Shown here one piece after another: positions 25,693 through 33,597 of a stretch of DNA of 64,000 nucleotides (positions within the stretch are counted from its first letter, which is position 1; the number at the start of each line of letters is the position of its first letter). The notes under the pieces were generated by a model, which had not been told where the DNA came from, ran no database searches, and saw only the letters and a list, made by a program, of their open reading frames with translations. This DNA is from JBBDJB01 sp040880125 (GTDB taxonomy: Bacteria > Planctomycetota > Planctomycetia > Pirellulales > JBBDJB01), in NCBI GenBank assembly GCA_040880125.1, contig JBBDJB010000041.1:22834-86833 (forward strand), written 5' to 3'. Made by a program: the position numbers and the translations under genes.

Positions 25693-26055
25693 ATGCCCAA
25701 GCTGACGGTTGAAGGCATCGACCAGGTCGAGGTACCGGAGGGAAAGCGGCTGGTGCTGGCGTTGGAGGACGAGGCCGGCGTGGACCAGTTGCACGCATGC
25801 GGTGGTAACGCCCGGTGCACAACTTGCCGGGTTGAGTTCGTCGACGGCGAACCGGATCGGATGACGGTGGCCGAGCGCGACGTGCTGGCGGCGCGCGGAA
25901 TCTCCGGGGTGCGCTTGAGCTGCCAGATCGTGTGCGACCACGACATGACCGTCCGCGCGATCAGCCGCTTAGAAGGCAGCGGCAGGGCTGACGCCGGCGG
26001 ACGTCCCGACGACGTGATTCAACCCCAGCCCGTCGAATGGATCGAGAAATCTTAA
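25693..26055 (+). CDS. [2Fe-2S] ferredoxin
   Basis: 120 residues. Four ligand cysteines are at 36, 42, 45 and 77: Ala-Cys36-Gly-Gly-Asn-Ala-Arg-Cys42-Thr-Thr-Cys45 and Leu-Ser-Cys77-Gln-Ile, the plant-type/adrenodoxin-like spacing. It is a soluble electron carrier. The ATG at 25693 is chosen because a purine-rich AGAAGGA is eight bases before it; an ATG nine bases earlier overlaps that site. The C-terminal 30 residues are an extra acidic/Pro tail. The redox partner is not evident in the window. Confidence 0.85.
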   Translation: MPKLTVEGIDQVEVPEGKRLVLALEDEAGVDQLHACGGNARCTTCRVEFVDGEPDRMTVAERDVLAARGISGVRLSCQIVCDHDMTVRAISRLEGSGRADAGGRPDDVIQPQPVEWIEKS

Positions 26056-26101
26056 AACGCTCATGGCGGATGATTCGTATGAGGAATATACACGCTCGGT
26101 T

Positions 26102-26171
26102 ACGCCCTCTCTCCGGCCCTCTCCCAGTGGGAGAGGGAGATATAGGGTGGCGCAGACATTCCTGTCTGTGC
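26102..26171 (+). repeat. Compound repeat: CCCTCTC/GAGAGGG palindrome plus ACAGACA copy
   Basis: CTCTCCGGCCCTCTCCC, spacer, GGGAGAGGGAGA (26108-26140) is followed at 26146-26171 by an ACAGACA repeat (arms GCGCAGACA and TGTCTGTGC). They lie inside the open frame upstream of the ankyrin-PQQ gene and are the reason not to start that gene there. Confidence 0.65.
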
Positions 26172-26201
26172 GTACCGTCCGTCCTGGCCCGCACGTGCCG
26201 C

Positions 26202-28451
26202 ATGCTGTTGCTGGCCGGGTTCATCCCGATTGCGATCGTTGCCGGTCCGGCCTTCGCACAGGGCGATTCAACTCTTAAACAATCGTCCCCGGCGGACTCC
26301 ACGCAGAGCAACGGTGACGAAGCGGTCGACGCGAAGTCGCGCGAAGAGCGCCTCTTTGCCGCGGCACGTGGCGGAGATGTTCAGCAGGTCAAGACGCTCC
26401 TCTCCGAAGGCGTCGATGTCAACGCCGAGACCAACTACGGCGCGACGGCTCTGTCGTTTGCCTGCGACCGCGGACATGCGGAGGTCGCGCGGCTGCTGCT
26501 GGCGGCCGGTGCGAAGCTAAATGTCCGCGATACGTTTTACAGGGCAACGCCGCTGGATTGGGCCGCCTCGGGCGGTCATGCCCAGATCGTGGCGATGTTG
26601 CTCGAGCAGGGCGCCGAGGGCGCACGGGGAGCGTTGCACGCCGCCGCGCGTGGCGGTGATCGTGACGTTGTCGATGCCGTATTACAGAACGCCCGCCTGG
26701 ACTTGGATGACATCCGGTACGCCCAATCGCTTGCGTCCACGTTCGGACACCCGGAGGTGGCGCAGCGGTTGGATGCGGCTAACGTGGGCGGGCCGCCCGC
26801 GCCGGATGTCGTCCCGCCGGAAACGCTTTCCGCCTATCTCGGCACTTACCGCAGCGAGGACGGTGACGTCTACGAGGTCGAGCATCACTACGGCCGGCTC
26901 GTATTACGCCCGCCGGTTTACGCGCCGCTATTCTATCGGCCGCGCGACGCGCGGACTTTCGCCAGCGGCGATAACACGGTTCGCTTCGAGCGCGACGGCG
27001 ACGCGGTGACCGGTTTTGTACGAACTAACGACGATCAGGAGAGCCGCTTCGCCCGCATCACCGCGGCTGAAGCTTTGGAATTGAGGGCTGCTGCTCCCGC
27101 AGCCGAGCGTGCAGTAACCACGCAAGATGACGCGTTCACCACCGGCAACTGGCCAACCTTCCGCGGCCCCGGCGCGCGGGGCATCGCCGAAGCGCAGTCG
27201 CCTCCGGTCAAGTGGGACGTCCCCAGCGGCGCGAACGTCCGCTGGAAGACGCCCATCCCGGGCTTGGCGAATTCCAGCCCCATCGTCTGGGAGGATAAGG
27301 TCTTCGTCACCACGGCGATCAGCTCAGCGGGCGATGACGACGTGAGGCCCGGCATTTACGGAGACGTGGCCTCCGTCGAAGACGACTCGGTGCACATGTG
27401 GAAGTTGTACTGTCTCGATAAAGAGACGGGTGAAATCGCCTGGGAGAGGACCGCGCACGAAGGTGTGCCCGACGTAAAGCGGCACCCCAAGTCGACGCAA
27501 GCCAACTGCACACCCGTCACCGACGGACAGCACGTGGTGGCGCTGTTCAACTTCGGCGGACTTTTGTGCTACGACACCGACGGCCGACTGCTGTGGAAGC
27601 GAATGCTCGGCCGGCTGGACAGCGGCTGGTTTTACGATCCCGACTACCAGTGGGGATTCGCCAGTTCGCCGATCCTGTTTCGCGACACGGTCATTGTGCA
27701 GTGCGACATTCAAGAGAATTCTTTCATCGCCGCCTTCGATGTCCGCACCGGCGAGCCGGTGTGGCGGACCGAGCGCGACGAGATCCCCTCCTGGGGCACG
27801 CCCACGGTTTACGAGAACGACGAGCATGCGGTGCTAATCACCAACGCCACACGGTTCGCCCGGGGCTATAATCCTTACACGGGCGAGGAGCTGTGGCGAA
27901 TCTCCGGCAACTCGGAAATCACCGTGCCGACGCCGTTTGTCGCGCACGATTTGATCTACGTGGCCAGCGGTTATCGGCCGGTGCAGCCGATCTGGGCGAT
28001 CCGGCCGGGCTCGCGGGGCGATCTCTCGCTGCCCGATGGCGAAACTAGCAGCGACGCGGTCGCCTGGAGCAACGCGAAGGCCGGGCCATACATGCCCACG
28101 CCGATCGTCTACGGCGACTATCTCTACACCTGCGACAACGGCGGCGTGCTGTGCTGCTACGAGGCCGCGACGGGAAAGCGCATTTACCGGCAGCGATTCG
28201 CCCGAGGTGGCGGAGCCAGCTTCGTCGCTGCGCCGGTGGCCGCCGATGGCCGGCTATACCTTACCGGCGAGGAAGGAACGGTTTACGTCGTTCAAACCGG
28301 GCCGGAGTACGCACTGCTCTCCGCGAACCCGGTGGGTGAAAACTGCCTGACGACGCCCGCGATCTCTGCAGGAATGCTTTTACTTCGCACACAGCGGCAC
28401 GTGATCGCCCTGATGGACGCTCCTCCGCCCGTTCCCCAGGCAACCCCATGA
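26202..28451 (+). CDS. Secreted ankyrin-repeat and PQQ-like beta-propeller fusion protein
   Basis: 749 residues from the ATG opening Met-Leu-Leu-Leu-Ala-Gly, which gives a good signal peptide ending near Ala-Phe-Ala-Gln. Three to four ankyrin repeats cover about residues 48-160 (Leu-Leu-Ser-Glu-Gly-Val-Asp-Val-Asn-Ala, Ala-Glu-Val-Ala-Arg-Leu-Leu-Leu). A small beta domain follows (about 205-300). From about 315 to the end a PQQ-like propeller begins with Trp-Pro-Thr-Phe-Arg-Gly-Pro-Gly-Ala-Arg-Gly and repeats blades such as Gly-Glu-Pro-Val-Trp-Arg-Thr. The propeller probably binds a protein rather than PQQ, as in most planctomycete homologues. Ankyrin repeats in front of it are unusual. An in-frame ATG 55 codons earlier is rejected because the extension is repeat DNA. 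Confidence 0.75.
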   Translation: MLLLAGFIPIAIVAGPAFAQGDSTLKQSSPADSTQSNGDEAVDAKSREERLFAAARGGDVQQVKTLLSEGVDVNAETNYGATALSFACDRGHAEVARLLLAAGAKLNVRDTFYRATPLDWAASGGHAQIVAMLLEQGAEGARGALHAAARGGDRDVVDAVLQNARLDLDDIRYAQSLASTFGHPEVAQRLDAANVGGPPAPDVVPPETLSAYLGTYRSEDGDVYEVEHHYGRLVLRPPVYAPLFYRPRDARTFASGDNTVRFERDGDAVTGFVRTNDDQESRFARITAAEALELRAAAPAAERAVTTQDDAFTTGNWPTFRGPGARGIAEAQSPPVKWDVPSGANVRWKTPIPGLANSSPIVWEDKVFVTTAISSAGDDDVRPGIYGDVASVEDDSVHMWKLYCLDKETGEIAWERTAHEGVPDVKRHPKSTQANCTPVTDGQHVVALFNFGGLLCYDTDGRLLWKRMLGRLDSGWFYDPDYQWGFASSPILFRDTVIVQCDIQENSFIAAFDVRTGEPVWRTERDEIPSWGTPTVYENDEHAVLITNATRFARGYNPYTGEELWRISGNSEITVPTPFVAHDLIYVASGYRPVQPIWAIRPGSRGDLSLPDGETSSDAVAWSNAKAGPYMPTPIVYGDYLYTCDNGGVLCCYEAATGKRIYRQRFARGGGASFVAAPVAADGRLYLTGEEGTVYVVQTGPEYALLSANPVGENCLTTPAISAGMLLLRTQRHVIALMDAPPPVPQATP

Positions 28452-28461
28452 AACCCTTTGA

Positions 28462-28522
28462 GGTGGCACAGACATTTCTGTCCGTGCAGGTTACCCGGTA
28501 GCTGAATTAGCGAGGATTCAGC
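28462..28522 (+). repeat. ACAGACA and GAATTC palindromic repeats side by side
   Basis: 28462-28487 is an ACAGACA copy with two substitutions; 28498-28522 is a degraded GAATTC-type element (GTAGCTGAATT and GGATTCAGC). They sit after the ankyrin-PQQ gene in a 179-base convergent gap. Confidence 0.65.
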
Positions 28523-28630
28523 CCAGCTTTCAGGTTCGGCTAATAACTCAGGAACGTGAGTTCAGCTACGCCCTCTCCCCGGCCGCACACGAGAGCCGTG
28601 ACGTACCAGGCTCTGTTGACTCTCGCCGTT

Positions 28631-30379
28631 TCAGTCCCACCACCAGACATCGGGCGAGGGGGGGACGTCGCCAGTCGCCCGGGTGGCCTTCAGTTTGCCG
28701 TAGAGGTCGCGCTGGATGGCGTCTCGCGATACCAGACAAACAGGCCGCAGATGAACTCCGCCGCTGACGCCCGCGATGATCTGGCCGGGACGAACTTCGC
28801 GATGCCCCACGACGGAGCGGACCTGCTTCGGGGCTGCGCCCTTGGCGACCGGGTAGCCTTTCAGATCGCCCAAGTATGACATGTGCCACCCCACCTGGGC
28901 GGGCAGGTCCTCGCTGGCGATCAGGGCGGAGACGACCGCCAGATCGAACTGGTTCTGCAGGTCGGCATAGACGGGATAGCGGCGGCAAAGTTCGCCGAAG
29001 TGCCGCGTAAAGCTCTCGGCGAACTGCCGGTTGAGCTGCTCGGACTTGCCGGTGTGGACGCGCTGGCCCTGGTCGGTGAGGAGCTCGTTTTCGCTCCGCA
29101 CGCGCACTCCCTGGCCGTGCAGCGCGAATGCGTCTCGATCCGCGGTGGTCTTAATCGCCTCGTAGTCCATCGTGAACCACCAGCGTAGTACGTCCATCGG
29201 TGGTGGCGTCCCACCCGGCGGCACGTCGATCAGGTCGAGATAGCTCTCAACGCCGAGCGTCCCCTCTTCCAGGCCCATGCCGACCAGCTTCATCCGGTAG
29301 TCCGCCTCGACCAGCACGCGGGCTGCCCGGGAGGAAGGATCGATGCCGTAGACGTCGATGGTTTGCGGGCCGAGCGTTTCGGTCAGACGGTCGAGCCACT
29401 GCTGCCGCTGACCGGGCCGCAACGGATGCTGTGTGGATTCGGCGAGAAAGGTTTGAATGCGCTTCAGGCCCTCGCGCGTAGGCGTGATCGAGCAGCCGAT
29501 TTTCTCGTCGCGCCGCTCGCGCATGTGCCGGAGCATCACCGCCAAGTCGTCCAGGTGCACCACCGGGCGGCGGGTTTCCGGGTGGATTGGCCGGCCTTCT
29601 TCGTCGGGCTCCCAGCGCCCGGCCGGACCGGCAATCACCACGTCGCGCGATTCCGGGTAGACGAATACGTACTGCACGCGCTGCATCCCGGCGAGCATCC
29701 GCATTGTCTCGGTAACGGGCAGCCCCGCCGCGTGCCGCAGTTGCACGGCCCGCTCCAGCCGCGTGAGCGAGACACGTCGCAGCGGCGAGTCTCGCCGGAC
29801 ATCGTCATTGCCGGAGTCTTGTGCGGCCGAAGATCGCAACCGCGAGAGCATGCCGCCGATTGTCTGCTCCTGCTCTAATCTCCGGGCGAGGGTCCCGTCG
29901 GTGTCGACGACCACGCCGCCTTCGAATTCGCGGACGGTGCCCAGCCCGCCGTTCTCCGCCCAATTGTCGACGGCGACAGTCGTGGTGATCAACTCGATGA
30001 GCGCGTCGAAATCGGCCTGCGAGCCGCCGCCGCGACGGGCGGCGGCCATGTCACGCATCGCCTGGGTGCGGATGCGGTCATCGCGGATCCGGCCGAGCGA
30101 AGCGATCGAACCCTCGCGCGCGCCGGCGCGCGCCTGTGCTTCGGCCAGACGCGCGAATTGCGCGTCGCGCTGTTGCGGCGACTGCGCTGCCTGCGCGGTA
30201 GCCAGTGCCGCGTCGAACTGGCCGGCCGACAGTTGCTGTTGAAACTGGGCGTCGCTGGCCGGCGGATCGGCCGGTTCGTCAGAGGTCGCCGGCGTGGCAA
30301 ACGCAAAGATGAAGCTGAATACGGCGAGGCACATCGCCATCGCCAGCAAGACGTGCGGCTTCGCTGTGGCCGGTGGCAT
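28631..30379 (-). CDS. Secreted DUF1598 protein
   Basis: 582 residues. A signal peptide ends near residue 33 (Ala-Thr-Pro-Ala-Thr-Ser). Residues about 40-115 are a helical Ala/Gln-rich part resembling TPR units. From about 190 the sequence matches DUF1598, a planctomycete family, with Tyr-Val-Phe-Val-Tyr-Pro-Glu-Ser-Arg-Asp-Val-Val-Ile-Ala-Gly-Pro-Ala-Gly and Val-Val-His-Leu-Asp-Asp-Leu. The end is Trp-Trp-Trp-Asp. The family function is unknown; it is exported. GGAG lies a few bases before the ATG. No partner gene is next to it. Confidence 0.78.
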   Translation of the reverse strand: MPPATAKPHVLLAMAMCLAVFSFIFAFATPATSDEPADPPASDAQFQQQLSAGQFDAALATAQAAQSPQQRDAQFARLAEAQARAGAREGSIASLGRIRDDRIRTQAMRDMAAARRGGGSQADFDALIELITTTVAVDNWAENGGLGTVREFEGGVVVDTDGTLARRLEQEQTIGGMLSRLRSSAAQDSGNDDVRRDSPLRRVSLTRLERAVQLRHAAGLPVTETMRMLAGMQRVQYVFVYPESRDVVIAGPAGRWEPDEEGRPIHPETRRPVVHLDDLAVMLRHMRERRDEKIGCSITPTREGLKRIQTFLAESTQHPLRPGQRQQWLDRLTETLGPQTIDVYGIDPSSRAARVLVEADYRMKLVGMGLEEGTLGVESYLDLIDVPPGGTPPPMDVLRWWFTMDYEAIKTTADRDAFALHGQGVRVRSENELLTDQGQRVHTGKSEQLNRQFAESFTRHFGELCRRYPVYADLQNQFDLAVVSALIASEDLPAQVGWHMSYLGDLKGYPVAKGAAPKQVRSVVGHREVRPGQIIAGVSGGVHLRPVCLVSRDAIQRDLYGKLKATRATGDVPPSPDVWWWD

Positions 30380-30561
30380 ACTCTCTCCGCTCTCTATTCA
30401 TTAGGGCAATGGGACCGGTCTGGCATTTGCCGAGAATCTGGCATTGGCCGAGAAGCGGTCCACTAACCTTGCGGGCGATGTTCTGCTGAACCATTCGCCT
30501 GCGGCGCAGTCGATTATTGCCTAATGCGGAAAAGATTGCCAGGAAAGTGGGGCGGCGCTTC

Positions 30562-30666
30562 GTAGCTGGACTCGTGAGAGTTCAGCCGAAGCAAGGGCAG
30601 TCTGAATTCTCACGAATCAGCTTACATTCACACGACCTCAGCGACTTACACAAGTGTCTGTGCCAT
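30562..30666. repeat. GAATTC-type repeat pair plus partial ACAGACA repeat
   Basis: 30562-30587 (GTAGCTGGACTC, then GAGAGTTCAGCC) and 30601-30625 (CTGAATTCTCACGAATCAG) form the two-part element also seen at 58.74 and 61.6 kb; a partial ACAGACA repeat lies at 30650. The rest of 30380-30675 holds no gene. Confidence 0.65.
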
Positions 30667-30675
30667 CCCCAGCGC

Positions 30676-30711
30676 AAAAAAAAAACGGCCCACGCACAGG
30701 TGCGCAGGCCG
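30676..30711 (-). terminator. Rho-independent terminator of the Cys-rich protein gene
   Basis: On the minus strand an 11-bp stem starting CGGCCTGCGCA (two wobble pairs), a CCTG loop and ten T, about 43 bases after the stop. Confidence 0.85.
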
Positions 30712-30753
30712 CTTTGACGTCCGCTCGAACGGAGACGTTTCGATTCTGGACGA

Positions 30754-31137
30754 TTAATACCCTCCGCAGCCGCAGCTTGGGGCCACCGGGGCGCCGCAGC
30801 CGCAGTCCGACGCACAGCACGACCGCTTGTGGGATTTGAACAGTCCGTGCAGGTGGTGGAACAGGCCGTGATGACGGCGGCAGCCGCAGCTCGGTGCTTC
30901 GCAGCACGTGGGGGCGGGCTCGCAGCAGCTCGGGGCCGGAGCGGCGCAGCAGGTGGACTCGACCGGAGCGCCACAGCTCGGGGCCGCGTCGCAGCAGGAA
31001 ACCGCGGCGCCACAACAGCCGTGACTGGATCCGCGAAACATACGATCGAGCAGCTCGAACGCTTGGGCGCTCGACGCGCTGCTCAACACCAGCAGCAGGC
31101 CAGCGGCCGACGCTGTGAACAGAATACGACGATTCAT
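30754..31137 (-). CDS. Small secreted cysteine-rich protein
   Basis: 127 residues. A signal peptide (Met-Asn-Arg-Arg, hydrophobic core, cleavage near Ala-Gln-Ala-Phe at about 26) precedes a mature part of about 100 residues with 19 cysteines, many as Cys-Cys pairs spaced by Ala/Pro/Ser, a His-rich stretch His-His-Gly-Leu-Phe-His-His-Leu-His, and a Gly-Cys tail. AAGGAG lies seven bases before the ATG, which excludes an upstream GTG-type extension. The protein may be a disulphide-linked envelope component or bind metal; both are inference. A terminator follows, so it is a single-gene unit with strong signals at both ends. Confidence 0.75.
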   Translation of the reverse strand: MNRRILFTASAAGLLLVLSSASSAQAFELLDRMFRGSSHGCCGAAVSCCDAAPSCGAPVESTCCAAPAPSCCEPAPTCCEAPSCGCRRHHGLFHHLHGLFKSHKRSCCASDCGCGAPVAPSCGCGGY

Positions 31138-31768
31138 GGGAGGGCTCCTTACCTTTGAATTACGTAAACACGCCAGAGCTGCCCGGCCGGTCCATCTCGA
31201 ACACCTCGCCCGCACTCATCTGGTGGTGCCGTTAGCGATTTCAAAAGCGTTCGGCGACCTGGGGCCGCATAAGCATCACTCAAGCTATGGTCACATATCG
31301 TCGGCCTGGGCTGCCTATCTTCATCGGACCGCCTAAATCGCCTACAACTCCCGCATTTGATGTAGTGATTGTTCCAAAGCGTTCGGTGCTGCCGCATGTT
31401 CCGCCCGCGACGGTCCGTGGAGTAGGCACCCCACCGGCCGTATCCCGCGAACATGCGGCGCCGTCGTGCCATTCAAGATAATCTGCCAAACGCGTGCAGG
31501 TAGTTTGGCCGTTACAACCGGGCGTTGGTTGGGGAGGGTTTTGTGTTGCGAAATTCGGGCGATGGGTCAATCCGCGGAAGGTAACTGCAAAAAATCGCCG
31601 GCTTCTTCGACACGTGCGGGCCAAAGGATCATTCGTAGGCTAACTTTGCGCATCGGGGATGCATCGGGACGGCATTGCGCGCCGCGTGTAACGGTTGCGC
31701 GGCGTGCATGGTCGTATCCCGTGCAAAGGCAAGTTAACCAACGTTTTGACAGAAAGGAATCTCCCAAC
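31138..31768. other. 631-base intergenic region without recognised gene
   Basis: Divergent gap between the Cys-rich and HPt genes. Open frames are present but none has protein-like features; one in phase with the HPt gene reaches back 101 codons but lacks any conserved sequence. No repeat of the window's families was found. Confidence 0.45.
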
Positions 31769-32110
31769 ATGAACGTCAAAATTGACGACCGGGAGGCAAT
31801 TTATTCGAGCCTGGATAGCGACCCGGACCTGGGCGAGATCGTAGCGATGTTCGTCGCGGAGATGCCTGGCCGCGTGAAAGGATTCACGACCCTCGCGCGA
31901 GCGGGCAATTGGGCGCAGCTTCAAACGGCGGCCCATCAGCTTAAGGGTGCCGCGGGCAGCTACGGGTTTGCTCCGATCACGCCGCTGGCGAAGCGGCTGG
32001 AGATGGCGATCCGCGAGGAAGCGCCCGAGGGCAAGATCCATGAAGCGCTCAACGCGCTGGTGACGGTGTGCCGGCGTGTCCGTTATGGCCGACCGGAAGT
32101 GGTGCAATAA
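31769..32110 (+). CDS. HPt-domain phosphotransfer protein
   Basis: 113 residues, essentially one HPt domain. The phosphorylated histidine is His56 in Ala-Ala-His-Gln-Leu-Lys-Gly-Ala-Ala-Gly-Ser-Tyr-Gly-Phe, the family signature. It relays phosphoryl groups between a hybrid histidine kinase and a response regulator; neither is in the window, so it is an orphan. The ATG at 31769 is supported by AAAGGA eleven bases upstream. The gene is convergent with pgk, their stops 12 bases apart. Confidence 0.8.
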   Translation: MNVKIDDREAIYSSLDSDPDLGEIVAMFVAEMPGRVKGFTTLARAGNWAQLQTAAHQLKGAAGSYGFAPITPLAKRLEMAIREEAPEGKIHEALNALVTVCRRVRYGRPEVVQ

Positions 32111-32121
32111 TATGGCGCGGA

Positions 32122-33507
32122 TTACCGCTGCGCGGCTGCCTTGAGGGCGGCCAGGTACGGAACGGGCTTGTTGCCCAGGGCGTTGAGCACCGTGCCGCCG
32201 GCGGTGAAGACGTGCGTCACCCACTCGGGTTGGCCGTACTGCTCCAGGGCTTTGCCGCCCTCGCCGCCACCGATGTAGACCTCTGCGCCGGCCTCGGTCA
32301 GCCGTCGCAATTGCGCGACGAAGCGCCGCGTCCCCTTCTCGAAGCGGGGATCCTCGAACATCCCGAAGACGCCGTTGTGAAAGACCACGCCGCCGAACTT
32401 CTGCTGATTGAGGAATTCCCCGATCTTCTTCTCGAATAGTTCGCTCGTCTTGGGGCCGACGTCGAGCTGCTGATCGCCCGGGCCGAGAGTCTCCGCCTCG
32501 CTGCCGTCGGCCAGGATGAAATCGACCGGAAGGACAAACTCGATGCCATTGTCGCGGCCTTCGCGGACCATCCGCTTGGCCTGCTCGATCCGCTCCGGCG
32601 GAGTGTAGTACGGCTTGTCCGAGTGACTGGGATCCTCGGCCACGCCCAGGTTGAACGAGGCGCCATCCAACTCGGCCGCCGCCTTCTTCAGCGCCATCGC
32701 CAGCGAGCCGGCGGAAAACACCCAGCGGATCTTGCCGCGGCCGATCATCGCCTCCAGATCGTCGAGCTTGTCGATTTTCAGGCCACTGAAGACGACCAGT
32801 TGCGTCTCCAGGCAGCGCATCATAGGTCCGGCGAACTCCTGCCGCACGTACTGGCCAAGCGCCACGCGCTCCATGCCCGCGGGCACCACCGTACTGGAGG
32901 TATCCAAGCTGCCGGCGGAAAGCGATTCGTTGACGTAGTGGCGGGCTACCTTTTGCGATAGCTCGTTGACGAACCTGGCGAGCGGCTCGCTCAGCTTCGG
33001 TAGATCGTCGCTGGTCGCATCCCACAACGCCCGCTCGATCTGGTAGCGCCGGATGTTATCGAGCACCAGCACGCTGCCGGGTTCACTGCGGCCGATCTGG
33101 TCGGTGAGGGTGTCGCGCACCGTCATGGTGTTCTCGTCTAGCCAGTCATCGACCAGCGGCGCGTCGCACTCCAGCAGTTCGCCCAGCCGCCGGGCAACGG
33201 CCGCCAACGACCCTTCCGGCTTGCGGCCAATGTGCCCGAAGATCACCTGCTTCCAGCCGTGCTGCCGGCCGAATTGGAGCGTTTCAACCATAGAACGCAG
33301 GCGGATGTCGCCCTTGCCGATCTTGTCGCCCGGCTTGGCGTCCACGTCGCCCCGCACGAGCACGGGCGTGCCGCTGGGGAGATTCTCCAGCGACTCTAAC
33401 GCCGGGATCGCCTTCAGATATTCCACCAAGCTGGTGTCGGACGGGTTGTTGACCGTTGCCAGCAAGCTGGCGCACCAATCGCGCATCGCGTCGGGTGTCA
33501 AAGCCAT
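32122..33507 (-). CDS. pgk: Phosphoglycerate kinase, divergent
   Basis: 461 residues, longer than the usual 390-420. PGK transfers phosphate between 1,3-bisphosphoglycerate and ADP. Family landmarks are present but altered: the N-terminal substrate motif reads Val-Arg-Gly-Asp-Val-Asp-Ala (normally Arg-Val-Asp-Phe-Asn), Gly-His-Ile-Gly-Arg-Lys-Pro-Glu-Gly stands for Ser-His-Leu-Gly-Arg-Pro, Phe-His-Asn-Gly-Val-Phe-Gly-Met-Phe-Glu for Trp-Asn-Gly-Pro-Met-Gly-Val-Phe-Glu, and Ile-Gly-Gly-Gly-Glu-Gly-Gly for the nucleotide loop Gly-Gly-Gly-Asp. An internal insert of about 50 residues lies before the second domain. It may be a second, specialised paralogue. GGAG six bases before the second ATG decides the start. 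Confidence 0.8.
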   Translation of the reverse strand: MALTPDAMRDWCASLLATVNNPSDTSLVEYLKAIPALESLENLPSGTPVLVRGDVDAKPGDKIGKGDIRLRSMVETLQFGRQHGWKQVIFGHIGRKPEGSLAAVARRLGELLECDAPLVDDWLDENTMTVRDTLTDQIGRSEPGSVLVLDNIRRYQIERALWDATSDDLPKLSEPLARFVNELSQKVARHYVNESLSAGSLDTSSTVVPAGMERVALGQYVRQEFAGPMMRCLETQLVVFSGLKIDKLDDLEAMIGRGKIRWVFSAGSLAMALKKAAAELDGASFNLGVAEDPSHSDKPYYTPPERIEQAKRMVREGRDNGIEFVLPVDFILADGSEAETLGPGDQQLDVGPKTSELFEKKIGEFLNQQKFGGVVFHNGVFGMFEDPRFEKGTRRFVAQLRRLTEAGAEVYIGGGEGGKALEQYGQPEWVTHVFTAGGTVLNALGNKPVPYLAALKAAAQR

Positions 33508-33597
33508 CTGGTGCTCCGTCGTTCGAGTCGTCGGCATGAAGCGGCTCGGCGCGCGTCGGGGTCATGCATGGGAGACACGCGCTGCCGCTCGGCTCGA

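Noticed and set aside
26037..26201. A 55-codon N-terminal extension of the ankyrin-PQQ protein
   Set aside because: The stretch is two intergenic palindromic repeats read as protein, and the following Met begins a normal signal peptide.
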